This document shows positions 16,897-24,665 of a stretch of DNA of 56,129 nt, piece after piece. How positions within the stretch are numbered: position 1 is the first letter of the stretch; every line of letters begins with the position of its first letter. The notes beneath the pieces are model-generated. The model was not told the DNA's origin, made no database searches, and saw only the letters and a list, made by a program, of their open reading frames with translations. Origin of the DNA: Acidobacteriota bacterium (lineage in GTDB: Bacteria; Acidobacteriota; Blastocatellia; Pyrinomonadales; Pyrinomonadaceae). The stretch is from positions 1 to 56,129 of the forward strand of contig JAKOVX010000016.1 of assembly GCA_029781855.1 (NCBI GenBank). Direction: 5' to 3'. Position numbers and translations under genes: made by a program.

Positions 16897-16902
16897 AGTA
16901 TA
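16897..16902 (-). promoter_or_regulatory. Candidate -10 element of phoU
   Basis: TATACT read leftward, with no recognisable -35 hexamer at the usual spacing. That is the pattern expected for an activator-dependent promoter such as one controlled by PhoB. The nearest 11-bp repeat cluster starts 23 bases upstream of it. Confidence 0.4.
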
Positions 16903-16925
16903 GGTCAAGGACGCCGCGCGGCAGG

Positions 16926-17002
16926 TTACATAATACTTAACTTTTCGGAATACATTCGCCGCAGGCAGTCGCGTGTAACATCCCGTTAACATTTCGTTAA
17001 GG
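16926..17002. promoter_or_regulatory. Candidate Pho boxes: five TTAAC-like repeats with 11-bp spacing
   Basis: Two clusters of direct repeats. TTACA at 16926 and TTAAC at 16937 are exactly 11 bp apart. GTAAC at 16975, TTAAC at 16986 and TTAAG at 16997 are also exactly 11 bp apart. Direct repeats with 11-bp periodicity are the hallmark of PhoB/PhoP-family sites. The location between phoU (leftward) and an M48 protease gene (rightward) makes phosphate control of phoU-DUF47-pit plausible; control of the protease gene is also possible. Confidence 0.6.
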
Positions 17003-17130
17003 TTCGTCCGGTCGAATGCGGCGAACCGGCGGCAAGGTTTGTTTCATCTCAATTGGGGCCGCAGAGAAGAATATTGATACCGGCTGTCGAATTACACTAA
17101 GATAAAAGCTCCCGCTTATCGGAGGAAATT

Positions 17131-18534
17131 ATGAGGAAATCATTGATCGCTAAGAGACTGACCGTATCCGGACTCGCACTTACGATGTGGCTGCTGCCTT
17201 TAGCAGTCGCCGGGCAAACGCGTATCGTCACCCCAAAAAACAAATACAAGGTGCAGGACGACATCAAACTCGGAAACGATGCGGCGAAGCAGGTCGAGCA
17301 GCAGTTTCCGATCCTGAACGACGCCGACGCGACACGGTATCTCGAGAGAGTTGGTAACCGTCTTGTGGCCGCAATTCCACCGGAATATCAGCAGCCGGCA
17401 TTCGACTATCGTTTCAAGCTTGTGAATGCGAGTGATATCAACGCCTTTGCGTTGCCTGGCGGCCCGATGTTCGTTGACCGTGGAATGATCCAGGCGGCCC
17501 GTAACGAAGGCGAAATGGCCGGTGTAATGGCACACGAGATCAGCCACGTCGCTCTCCGGCATGCGACCGCGCAGGCGACGAAACAAAACAGCGTCGGCAA
17601 TCAGCTCGGCGTTATCGGGATGATCCTCGGCGGTGCGATCCTCGGCGGCCAGGCGGGTGCCGAACTCGGGGCGGCCGGAGCGATGGCGTGGATGACCAAA
17701 TACAGCCGCGAGTACGAGACACAGGCTGACGTTCTCGGGGCCCGAATAATGGCGAATGCCGGCTACGACCCGCACGACCTTGCCAATATGTTCAAAACGA
17801 TCGCGGCCCAGGGCGGCAGCCGTTCGCCGGAATGGCTGAGCGACCATCCCGATCCGGGCAACCGCTACAACAACATCAATCATGAAGCAACCTTGCTGAA
17901 TATTTCGCGGAATCCGATCAAGATCACGCGCGATTTCGAACGTATCAAAGCCCGTCTGCAGTCGATGCCGCCGGCACGGACGATGGCGGAAATACAAAAG
18001 AATGCACCCGCCGGACAGGCAAATGGCACGAGTACGACTGGCCGCGGCAGTTATTCGAACAACATTCCGTTTCCGTCGAGCCGAATGCGGAGCTATTCAA
18101 ATGGCGGCAACGTGACGATGAACGTCCCGACAAATTGGCAAGAATTTCCCGGGACCAACGATGTCCAGTTCGCCCCCGAAGGCGCCTATGGTGACCAGGG
18201 CATCACTCGCGGTGTGATGGCCGGATATTACCAGGGGCAAAACGCCGGGCTGCTGCGAGAAACGCAGGACTACGTTGGTCAACTGCTGCAGGGAAACAGT
18301 TACCTGAGCCAACGCGGCGGATATTCGCGGGCATACATTTCGGGACGTCAGGGTTATTCGACGACGCTTTCGGGCCGGTCGCCGATCACCAACCGGACCG
18401 AGATCGTCACCGTTTACACTACGTTGTTTAATGACGGCTTATTCTATTTCATTACCGTCGTACCGAGTGACGAATCGTCGGCGTATTCGTCGGCATTTCG
18501 CTCTATGATGAGTTCGGTGAGGCTGGCGAACTAG
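17131..18534 (+). CDS. Exported M48-family zinc metalloprotease
   Basis: A 467-residue periplasmic M48 peptidase. The signal peptide is MRKSLIAKRLTVSGLALTMW and onward, ending near GQT. The catalytic motif MAHEISHVALRH (HExxH) is near residue 135, and the third zinc ligand lies in REYETQADVLGARI near residue 195, followed by SDHPDPGNRY typical of BepA/LoiP-like members. Known relatives assist or police outer-membrane protein assembly. The C-terminal 170 residues have no TPRs and form an uncharacterised Ser/Tyr/Gly-rich domain. A strong ribosome site (GGAGG) precedes the ATG, and a terminator follows at 18557. Confidence 0.93.
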   Translation: MRKSLIAKRLTVSGLALTMWLLPLAVAGQTRIVTPKNKYKVQDDIKLGNDAAKQVEQQFPILNDADATRYLERVGNRLVAAIPPEYQQPAFDYRFKLVNASDINAFALPGGPMFVDRGMIQAARNEGEMAGVMAHEISHVALRHATAQATKQNSVGNQLGVIGMILGGAILGGQAGAELGAAGAMAWMTKYSREYETQADVLGARIMANAGYDPHDLANMFKTIAAQGGSRSPEWLSDHPDPGNRYNNINHEATLLNISRNPIKITRDFERIKARLQSMPPARTMAEIQKNAPAGQANGTSTTGRGSYSNNIPFPSSRMRSYSNGGNVTMNVPTNWQEFPGTNDVQFAPEGAYGDQGITRGVMAGYYQGQNAGLLRETQDYVGQLLQGNSYLSQRGGYSRAYISGRQGYSTTLSGRSPITNRTEIVTVYTTLFNDGLFYFITVVPSDESSAYSSAFRSMMSSVRLAN

Positions 18535-18556
18535 GAAAACAAGATAATCGGATAGA

Positions 18557-18589
18557 AGAGCAGTCCGCCTCAAACGGCCTGCTCTTTTT
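18557..18589 (+). terminator. Intrinsic terminator after the M48 gene, overlapping the MFS 3' end
   Basis: AGAGCAG (18557-18563) pairs with CTGCTCT (18579-18585), with an inner CCG/CGG extension, and is followed by a run of T to 18589. It lies 22 bases past the protease stop. Its right half encodes the last codons of the convergent MFS gene. Confidence 0.85.
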
Positions 18590-19829
18590 CATTAAGCGGG
18601 TGCGGCGAGGTATTGATCGTGAGAAGCATCAAGGCAGCAAGCACCGAAACGCCGGAACTTATGAAGAAAGCGGTCGCCGAACCGTATTGATTCCAGATCA
18701 AGCCAAAAAGCAGCGACGCCGGAAAGACCGTGATGCCGAACGCCAGATTGTAAAGGCCGTAGGCGGTGCCCCGCAATTTCTCGGGGACGAGGTCGGCGAC
18801 GAGAGCCTTTTCGACACCTTCGGTCATTCCGAAATATGTGCCGTATATTATGAACAGAACCCAGGTCTGCCACTGAGCGTCGACGAACGCAAAACCGCAA
18901 TAAACGAGAGCGTAGACGATCCAGCCGGACATTATCAGCTTCTTTCGCCCGATCCGGTCGGAAAGGTCGCCGCCGATCAGCGAACTTCCTACCTTGCTGA
19001 CGTGCAGTACCACCCACAAGAGCGGCAGGATCGCCGGATGGATGCCGGTTTGCTGCGCCCGCAGCAGGAGAAACGCGTCGGTCGAATTCGACAAGGTGAA
19101 GACCGCGACAACGACGAGCAGCCGCTTGAAATTGGAATCAAAGCCGGCGAGCGAGAGCTTGACCGGATGCGGGGAGACGCCATTTTCGTTACGTTTTTCG
19201 TCGCGGACGTAGAAAAGCACGACAAACAGGCCGAGGATGACCGGCACTGAGGCAAAGAGAAAAACGCGTTGATACTCGCCGGCCGTAGGAAAATCCTGAT
19301 TTGTCGCGAATATCGACAACAGAATAAACGCCAGGATCGGCCCGATCACGGCACCTAAATTGTCCGCCGCCCGGTTGAAACCGAAGGCAAATCCTCGTTC
19401 GGCGATGGGCACGCTCGACGCGATCAGAGCGTCGCGAGGCGCTCCGCGAATGCCCTTACCGACGCGGTCGGCGATCCGGACGCCAAGGACCTGCGGCCAA
19501 CTCGTCACAAGGGCCAGGATCGGCCGCGTAACCGCCGCGAGCGAATAGCCGAAAAAGACGGGCCACTTCCGCGTGTCGAACCGATCGCTGAGATAGCCGG
19601 AAAATAGCTTTAGGATGCTTGAGATCGATTCGGCAAAGCCCTCGATCAGGCCGATGGCAAATGGAGAAGCACCGAGCGTCAAAGCAAGAAAGGCGGGCAT
19701 CAACGGATAAATTATCTCGCTGGATGTGTCGTTGAGCAGCGACACGAGGCTGAGGGCGAGCACGTTTCGCGGTAGATCGATGTATCGCCGCCAAACGCTT
19801 GCAGACGGTATTTTTTGCGGGTCGCTCAT
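18570..19829 (-). CDS. MFS transporter
   Basis: Major facilitator superfamily permease of about 419 residues with twelve hydrophobic segments. The loop 2-3 signature is visible as GYLSDRFDTRKWP, and GDLSDRIGRKKLI is its C-domain counterpart. The stretch RIADRVGKGIRGAPRDALIA belongs to a subgroup of drug or sugar exporters, but the substrate cannot be inferred. The start at 19829 (MSDPQKIPS) is preferred because the upstream in-frame start would overlap the small membrane-protein gene; 10 bases separate it from that gene's stop. It is the third gene of a leftward unit with yacG and the small protein. Confidence 0.9.
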   Translation of the reverse strand: MSDPQKIPSASVWRRYIDLPRNVLALSLVSLLNDTSSEIIYPLMPAFLALTLGASPFAIGLIEGFAESISSILKLFSGYLSDRFDTRKWPVFFGYSLAAVTRPILALVTSWPQVLGVRIADRVGKGIRGAPRDALIASSVPIAERGFAFGFNRAADNLGAVIGPILAFILLSIFATNQDFPTAGEYQRVFLFASVPVILGLFVVLFYVRDEKRNENGVSPHPVKLSLAGFDSNFKRLLVVVAVFTLSNSTDAFLLLRAQQTGIHPAILPLLWVVLHVSKVGSSLIGGDLSDRIGRKKLIMSGWIVYALVYCGFAFVDAQWQTWVLFIIYGTYFGMTEGVEKALVADLVPEKLRGTAYGLYNLAFGITVFPASLLFGLIWNQYGSATAFFISSGVSVLAALMLLTINTSPHPLNEKEQAV

Positions 19830-19839
19830 TTGCGGGAGA

Positions 19840-20109
19840 TCACTGTGGACGCGTAGGACGCGGCCGGTCGGGACGGACGGGCCTGCTGCTGCCGCCGCCA
19901 AACATAAATAGAGCTATGCTGCCGGCGACGGCGATAACCATTATCACCGCGACGATCAGTAGCCGAAATGCCATTTTCAGCGTCTTTCTGAGCAGCAAAA
20001 AGGCGACAAACGCGACCGCTGCGAGCACCAGGAAAAATGCCACACCGGCGAAGATCGCGATCCCGCCGCCAACCGGCGACACGTCGAATAGAAATGTGTT
20101 TGTGATCAT
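19840..20109 (-). CDS. Small membrane protein of unknown function
   Basis: An 89-residue protein with two hydrophobic helices ([18 protein letters not shown] and [19 protein letters not shown]) and a short Arg/Pro-rich tail ([13 protein letters not shown]). Its ATG overlaps the yacG stop by four bases (ATGA), a sign of translational coupling. It is followed 10 bases later by the MFS transporter. I do not recognise a family. Coding status is supported by tight packing and clear membrane topology rather than by homology. Confidence 0.7.
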   Translation of the reverse strand: MITNTFLFDVSPVGGGIAIFAGVAFFLVLAAVAFVAFLLLRKTLKMAFRLLIVAVIMVIAVAGSIALFMFGGGSSRPVRPDRPRPTRPQ

Positions 20110-20312
20110 TGCCTACCTGTTTTCTCGAGCGCCTTTTCGATCTTATCGACGTCTTCGTCGCTCAGCGTTGAGGTTTCCGCAGGCAACGCATATTCCTCGT
20201 CAGCCCACGCCCCGAAATCCAAAAGTTTGCAGCGTTCCGAGCAAAACGGACGAAACTCGTTTCCCGAAAACTCAACTTCCTTTCCGCAATGCGGACACTT
20301 AACTAACGGCAT
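20106..20312 (-). CDS. yacG: YacG, DNA gyrase inhibitor-type zinc protein
   Basis: A 68-residue zinc-ribbon protein. The four cysteine ligands are in [10 protein letters not shown] and [16 protein letters not shown], exactly the YacG pattern, with the conserved ending [13 protein letters not shown]. coli YacG binds GyrB and inhibits gyrase. The start at 20312 (MPLVKCPHC) is chosen because sequence upstream of it in frame has no resemblance to the family. The C-terminal helix [18 protein letters not shown] is acidic. First gene of a three-gene leftward unit, divergent from the gene at 20508. Confidence 0.9.
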   Translation of the reverse strand: MPLVKCPHCGKEVEFSGNEFRPFCSERCKLLDFGAWADEEYALPAETSTLSDEDVDKIEKALEKTGRQ

Positions 20313-20457
20313 AAATTCCTCGCTGCAAGCAAGATTAGCACACACGAGCGCAGCTCCGAAAACATCGGCAAGGACAAAAAAGGTGTTGAATGCGTCGTCC
20401 AAAGTTGTAAGATTAAGGACATCGGCAGGCCGATATTTCATATCGAACAAATGCCGG

Positions 20458-20485
20458 TTGCCATTCGTAAACAGTGATAGATAAT
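20458..20485 (+). promoter_or_regulatory. Candidate promoter of the 20508 gene
   Basis: TTGCCA at 20458-20463, a 16-base spacer, and GATAAT at 20480-20485. The ATG lies 22 bases further on, leaving a short leader that contains a GAAGAA-like ribosome site. Confidence 0.45.
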
Positions 20486-20507
20486 TTCCGTCCGGGGAAG
20501 AACGAAA

Positions 20508-21521
20508 ATGAGCGACTATAAAGAAAAATTTGACCGATGGCAGAAACGAGCCACAGAGAAGTTTGACGAGATCGACGAACAGCTCGGGCTGAAAGAAAAG
20601 ATCGGCGAGGGAGCCCGCGTGGTTGTTGAAACGGCACAAAAGGGAGCCGTTCGCATCAAGGCCGAGGCTGAAAAGTCCGAGGTCGGCAAACAGGCCGTCC
20701 GCGTCGCCGAAGGCGTCATAAATACCGCCGGCGACACAGCCAAGACAGCCTGGAACGTCAGCGAACCGATCCGCGGTGCCGCTGCGGACGCAGGTGAAAT
20801 GGCCGGAGGGGTCGTGATCGACGCCGCCGGAAAAGCCGGCGACGCCGTCTCAGGCGCCGCGAGCAAGGCGGGCGAGATGTTTGACGATGCACGCGAAACG
20901 GTCGAGACGGGTGCCAAACGCGTTTCGCAGGCCGTTGGCTTTGGAGCCGGTTTGTCGGGAGCCCTTGAGTCGGGGCTGCGTTCGTTTCAAAAGGCAGTCG
21001 ACTGGGCGACCGAAGACCCGATCCGTGCGGCGACGACCGGCGTCTCGATGGCGATCGGTGCCGGGCTTGGCGTCGTGTTTACCGGTCTCAGTTCGCACTG
21101 GCTTTTCAATTCGGCACTGCCGGCGTGGTCAGTGAAAAAGCTCGGCGAAAGTTTTGACGGGTACCTGAAGCGCCGTGAGGAATTGATCGAAAAAGGACGG
21201 CTGTCCGAAGCCGACGCCGAGCAGATCAAATTCGAACGCGATATCGCACGCCGGATCGGAGCTCCGCTGCTCGGAGCATTCTCGTTCGCGTCCGGAGCGG
21301 TGATGATGACCAATATTTTCAACCCCAAAACCATAACCGGCGCACCGATCAGCTGGCTTATCGGCGGCAACCCGCTGCTTGAGGGCGTGTGGTTTTTCGG
21401 TAACGGAATGGTTTGCTTTAAGACGAGCTACGATTTCTTCATGATCGCCCTCGATGGCCAGGAAGAGGTCGAGGACATGGTCCGCCAGGTCAAGGGACTC
21501 CTGCCTGTGGCAGTTCAGTGA
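20508..21521 (+). CDS. Helical, Ala-rich protein with C-terminal membrane region, function unknown
   Basis: A 337-residue protein. The first 150 residues are amphipathic helix with repeated Ala/Gly/Asp-rich turns (for example [21 protein letters not shown]), resembling the helical repeats of apolipoprotein- or LEA-like proteins. Residues about 170-330 contain hydrophobic segments ([53 protein letters not shown]) that may associate with membrane. No signal peptide is evident. I do not recognise a named family. It is a single gene with its own candidate promoter and ends at the hairpin repeat at 21525. Confidence 0.78.
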   Translation: MSDYKEKFDRWQKRATEKFDEIDEQLGLKEKIGEGARVVVETAQKGAVRIKAEAEKSEVGKQAVRVAEGVINTAGDTAKTAWNVSEPIRGAAADAGEMAGGVVIDAAGKAGDAVSGAASKAGEMFDDARETVETGAKRVSQAVGFGAGLSGALESGLRSFQKAVDWATEDPIRAATTGVSMAIGAGLGVVFTGLSSHWLFNSALPAWSVKKLGESFDGYLKRREELIEKGRLSEADAEQIKFERDIARRIGAPLLGAFSFASGAVMMTNIFNPKTITGAPISWLIGGNPLLEGVWFFGNGMVCFKTSYDFFMIALDGQEEVEDMVRQVKGLLPVAVQ

Positions 21522-21524
21522 ATA

Positions 21525-21607
21525 TTGATCAGTGATCAGTGATGAGTGAAAAGCTAGGACTCTTCGTCTTTGATCTCATCACTCACCGTTCACCATTCAC
21601 CACTTGC
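21525..21607. repeat. Imperfect hairpin with 7-bp period in a convergent gap
   Basis: The left arm is GATCAGT, GATCAGT, GATGAGT and the right arm is CATCACT, CACCGTT, CACCATT, CACCACT, a clean 7-bp period. AGTGATGAG (21538-21546) pairs with CTCATCACT (21575-21583), with a further AAAG/CTTT inner stem. It fills the whole gap between two convergent stop codons and could serve as a bidirectional terminator-like hairpin, although it lacks a T tract. Confidence 0.8.
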
Positions 21608-21608
21608 T

Positions 21609-22646
21609 CTAGTTTATCTTGATCGGAAACGGAACGAAGCAAAGGACGAAAATCACCAGCGTCGCAAATGCGATGACCTTGCGTTTGAGGTCGAGAGGCG
21701 TTTGGTCGGGCGGTTCCGGGTGTCCTATCCGCATCATTACTGCCAAAATTAAAGCTACCAGAAATCCACTCGGGCTGTTGAAGAAATACATCCCTACGAC
21801 TGATAAGACCGCCATAACCGGAAACGCGATCCGGCCTGTCCACCAGTGCACCCGCGGGCCGAAAACGGCGTAGATCGCATGGCCGCCATCGAGCTGTCCC
21901 GACGGGATGAGGTTTAATGCCGTCACCAGCAGCCCGACCCACGCGGCGAAATAGAACGCGTTCCCGATCCCGAACTGCAGGTCGATCCCGAAAAACATCG
22001 CGAATAGCTTCATCAAAAGCGGGTCGGAAAATGAAATTCCGCCTTGCGAGTAGGCGACCTGCTCCGGTGACGCGATATGCATCGTCGCAAGCCCTATCAA
22101 CGCAACCGGGATGAGAGCGATAAAACCGGCTATCGGCCCGGCGACTCCAATGTCGAAAACTGCCCGCCGCGAAGGCATCGGCGAGAGTATCTTGATGAAC
22201 GCACCGAACGTGCCCGCCGGCCCGACCATCGGCGGCGTCGGGATAAAGAACGGCAGCGTTGCGTCCACACGATAGAGCCGGCAGGCGACGTAATGCCCCA
22301 TTTCGTGGCAGATCAAAATAAACAGCAGTGAGATCGAAAAACTGACCCCGTACCGCAGATATTCTCCATTGGTGAGGATGGCGTGAATAGCTTCGCGGAT
22401 AAGGTCGCCGTAGCTCCACGGCACCATTGCGATGAACCGCAACCCTTCGGACACTGTCTGCGGGTCGGCGGTTGGCAGCGTTTCTGTCATCGGCGTCAGG
22501 CCGAACGGGTAAAGCGTACCTGCGATCGTCGCGGTGCAGAACGTCACCAGAAGCAGGAGCAGGTGCCGCAGCCACGTTGCCGCGGACGGCCGCATCACCG
22601 GACGTTTTAGATCGTATGGGAAGTCAAACTCTTCGGGGTCGGTCAT
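21609..22646 (-). CDS. M50-family membrane zinc protease (site-2 protease type)
   Basis: A polytopic intramembrane metallopeptidase of about 345 residues. The zinc motif LICHEMGHYVACR (HExxH) lies in the second or third membrane segment, and the second conserved motif LIPSGQLDGGHAIYAVFG supplies the Asp ligand in LDGG. FFIPTPPMVGPAGTFGAFIK next to the catalytic region is typical of the prokaryotic/plant EGY-like subgroup. Start 22646 (MTDPEEFDF) is chosen since the 27 residues of the upstream in-frame extension are unlike the family and a TACAAT element lies close to that upstream ATG. Downstream of HU in the same direction. Confidence 0.92.
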   Translation of the reverse strand: MTDPEEFDFPYDLKRPVMRPSAATWLRHLLLLLVTFCTATIAGTLYPFGLTPMTETLPTADPQTVSEGLRFIAMVPWSYGDLIREAIHAILTNGEYLRYGVSFSISLLFILICHEMGHYVACRLYRVDATLPFFIPTPPMVGPAGTFGAFIKILSPMPSRRAVFDIGVAGPIAGFIALIPVALIGLATMHIASPEQVAYSQGGISFSDPLLMKLFAMFFGIDLQFGIGNAFYFAAWVGLLVTALNLIPSGQLDGGHAIYAVFGPRVHWWTGRIAFPVMAVLSVVGMYFFNSPSGFLVALILAVMMRIGHPEPPDQTPLDLKRKVIAFATLVIFVLCFVPFPIKIN

Positions 22647-22742
22647 ATCAGTGCTATTAAATAAAAAGATCGCGGCTCGACAGATGGGCATTTCGCCTAA
22701 CCGCCGAGCAACGATCTCGGACTGCATTTATTGTAACAAATC

Positions 22743-23018
22743 TTAACCGACCGCTTTCGCGGAGAGTTCCTTTCCGGGTTTGAAGCGGATAGTTTTTCCT
22801 GCCGGGATGGGCACCTCTGTCCCGGTTCGTGGATTGCGGCCGACACCGCGCTTGCGTGGTTTTACCACAAAGACGCCAAATCCACGCAATTCGATGCGTT
22901 TGCCTTTTGCGAGGGCGTCCTTCATGGCTTCAAAAAGCGAATCGACGACCTGTTCGGCCTTCTGTTTCGGCACCCCGGTTTTATCGGCAACCAGGTTGAC
23001 GATGTCTAGTTTGATCAT
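22743..23018 (-). CDS. HU/IHF-family DNA-binding protein
   Basis: A 91-residue histone-like protein. It has the standard N-terminal helical pair (KLDIVNLVADKTGVPKQKAEQVVDSLF), the RIELRGFGVFVVKPRKRGVGRNPRTG beta-arm with the conserved GRNP and RTG at its tip, and the end VPIPAGKTIRFKPGKEL. It bends and compacts DNA as a dimer. GGAGG lies 4 bases upstream of the ATG and a good sigma70-type promoter lies at 23077-23106. Transcribed leftward into the M50 protease gene. Confidence 0.97.
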   Translation of the reverse strand: MIKLDIVNLVADKTGVPKQKAEQVVDSLFEAMKDALAKGKRIELRGFGVFVVKPRKRGVGRNPRTGTEVPIPAGKTIRFKPGKELSAKAVG

Positions 23019-23076
23019 TGTGCCTCCTATTCAACGGAAACGTAGGGAGATACTTCCAAAACTAAAACGTTCTTGC

Positions 23077-23106
23077 ATCATAATCCTGTAAATCCACATC
23101 TGTCAA
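23077..23106 (-). promoter_or_regulatory. Sigma70-type promoter of the HU gene
   Basis: Read leftward: TTGACA (23106-23101), an 18-base spacer, TATGAT (23082-23077). Both hexamers are near consensus. The leader to the ATG is about 50 bases and carries GGAGG. Confidence 0.75.
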
Positions 23107-23273
23107 GATTTTATGAACAGACGGATGTTACATTCGCGGCCATCGAATTACGGCTGGGTGGCCGGAAAAGCATCCCTTTGCAAGATCGAATGAAATTTCG
23201 CGGTTCATAGGTATGATGCTAAAATCATTGGACACGTCAGACTAATCTCGGGAACGGAAGGAGCACTGCGAAT

Positions 23274-24095
23274 ATGCGTTGGAGAGATCAGCGGGAAAGC
23301 GATAATGTCGAGGACCGCCGCGGTGGAGGCGGCCGAACGGTTGCGGTCGGCGGCGGGAGTCTTGTCGTGCTCGTTCTCGCGGTCGTAATTTATCTGTGCG
23401 GCGGCGACCCGCGGCAGCTGCTTCAGAGCTTGCCCGATCAATCGGCTGTTCAGGCTCCGGCTGCCAACCGGCCGGCCACTTCGGACGATCAGAAAAAATT
23501 TGCCTCGGTCGTCCTCGCCAGCACCGAAGACGTCTGGGGCCAGATCCTTCCGCAGCAGGCGAAGATCCGTTACACGGCACCAAAACTCGTGCTTTTCACC
23601 AACCAAATATCGTCTGCCTGCGGTTACGCCAGCGCCGCAACGGGTCCGTTCTATTGCCCCGGAGATCAGAAGCTTTATTTAGATTTTGCGTTCTTCAAGG
23701 AACTGCAGAGTGAATTCAAGGCTCCCGGCGATTTTGCCCAGGCGTATGTGATTGCCCACGAGGTCGGCCACCACGTTCAAAATCTGCTCGGGACGATGGA
23801 CCGGGTCCAGCGGGCGGGACAGAATAATCGGCTCTCGGTCGCTCTCGAGCTGCAGGCGGACTGTTATGCCGGTGTCTGGGCGTATTACGCTGCCAAGAAA
23901 GGCCAGGTTGAAGCGGGCGACCCCGAAGAGGCGATCCGTGCTGCCGGAGCCGTTGGTGACGATATGATCCAGCGCCGCACGCAGGGCTACGTTCAGCCCG
24001 AAACCTTCACCCACGGCTCCGCCAAACAGCGTATGCAGTACTTCACGACCGGTTTCACATCAGGCGAAATGAGACAGTGCCAGACGCTTAGATAA
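23274..24095 (+). CDS. ypfJ: Neutral zinc metallopeptidase, YpfJ family
   Basis: A 273-residue membrane-anchored zincin. The N-terminus MRWRDQRESDNVEDRRG is the characteristic start of this family, followed by one membrane helix (VAVGGGSLVVLVLAVVIYL). The catalytic HEVGHHVQNLLG is near residue 160 and the third ligand is in LELQADCYAGVWA. FCYPGDQKLYLDF-type sequence (here FYCPGDQKLYLDFAFF) precedes the active site. The family's physiological substrate is unknown. AAGGAG lies upstream of the start. The stop overlaps the next ATG (TAATG). Confidence 0.95.
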   Translation: MRWRDQRESDNVEDRRGGGGRTVAVGGGSLVVLVLAVVIYLCGGDPRQLLQSLPDQSAVQAPAANRPATSDDQKKFASVVLASTEDVWGQILPQQAKIRYTAPKLVLFTNQISSACGYASAATGPFYCPGDQKLYLDFAFFKELQSEFKAPGDFAQAYVIAHEVGHHVQNLLGTMDRVQRAGQNNRLSVALELQADCYAGVWAYYAAKKGQVEAGDPEEAIRAAGAVGDDMIQRRTQGYVQPETFTHGSAKQRMQYFTTGFTSGEMRQCQTLR

Positions 24096-24532
24096 TGACA
24101 ACGATCGCCGGCATCGACCTCGATAAGAACGAAGCCCGATTCGTAATACTGTCCGGCCACGCGATGAATTTCGACATCGTATCGACCGACGTCACGCGGC
24201 TCGGTCTCGCCGACCCGAAAGATCAAACCGAAGTGAGGGAATTCCAACTTGCCGTGCAGTCATTCTTCGACAAATACGACGTCAAAACCGTTGCGATCCG
24301 TGAACGCCTTTCAAAAGGCCGGATGAAAGGCGGCACCATCACCTTCAAACTCGAAGGCCTCATCCAACTCTGCCGCCAACCGGTCTCGATCATCTCGCCC
24401 GCAACCATCCGCAAGGCGATTTCCGCCGCAAATATCGATTTCACCGAACTTCCCATCGCCAAATATCAGTACGAAGCCTACGGCGCCGCATACACATTGA
24501 TGACCGCCGCCACACTCCGAAATCAACCCTGA
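24095..24532 (+). CDS. DUF3010-family protein
   Basis: A 145-residue cytoplasmic protein that starts with TTIAGIDLDKNEARFVIL, resembling an RNase H-like or actin-like first strand, and continues with VKTVAIRERLSKGRMKGG and GLIQLCRQPVSIISPATIRKA. The pattern matches the DUF3010 family, which has no assigned biochemical function. An RNase H-fold role is an inference from the DxD-like start and strand pattern. It is coupled to the upstream peptidase gene through a TAATG overlap. Confidence 0.8.
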   Translation: MTTIAGIDLDKNEARFVILSGHAMNFDIVSTDVTRLGLADPKDQTEVREFQLAVQSFFDKYDVKTVAIRERLSKGRMKGGTITFKLEGLIQLCRQPVSIISPATIRKAISAANIDFTELPIAKYQYEAYGAAYTLMTAATLRNQP

Positions 24533-24559
24533 TTGGAACAACATTTGCGCGCATATTTG

Positions 24560-24582
24560 CCGGGTGGGCAGAATCCGCCCGG
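24560..24582 (+). other. GC-rich hairpin after the DUF3010 gene
   Basis: CCGGGTGG (24560-24567) pairs with CCGCCCGG (24575-24582) with one wobble, and the loop is GCAGAAT. There is no T tract, so intrinsic termination is doubtful. A hairpin with a nearly identical loop sits at 54425-54447. Confidence 0.45.
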
Positions 24583-24665
24583 AAAAGCCCGAATGTGCGT
24601 GCGATCTCGCAAATCGCTGTGAATAAAGACGCGCGGGTTTGAATAACAGGATCGAGGTGTTCGTC

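Noticed and set aside
20313..20639. N-terminal extension of YacG
   Set aside because: The upstream in-frame sequence overlaps the divergent gene at 20508 and is unrelated to the 60-70-residue YacG family.
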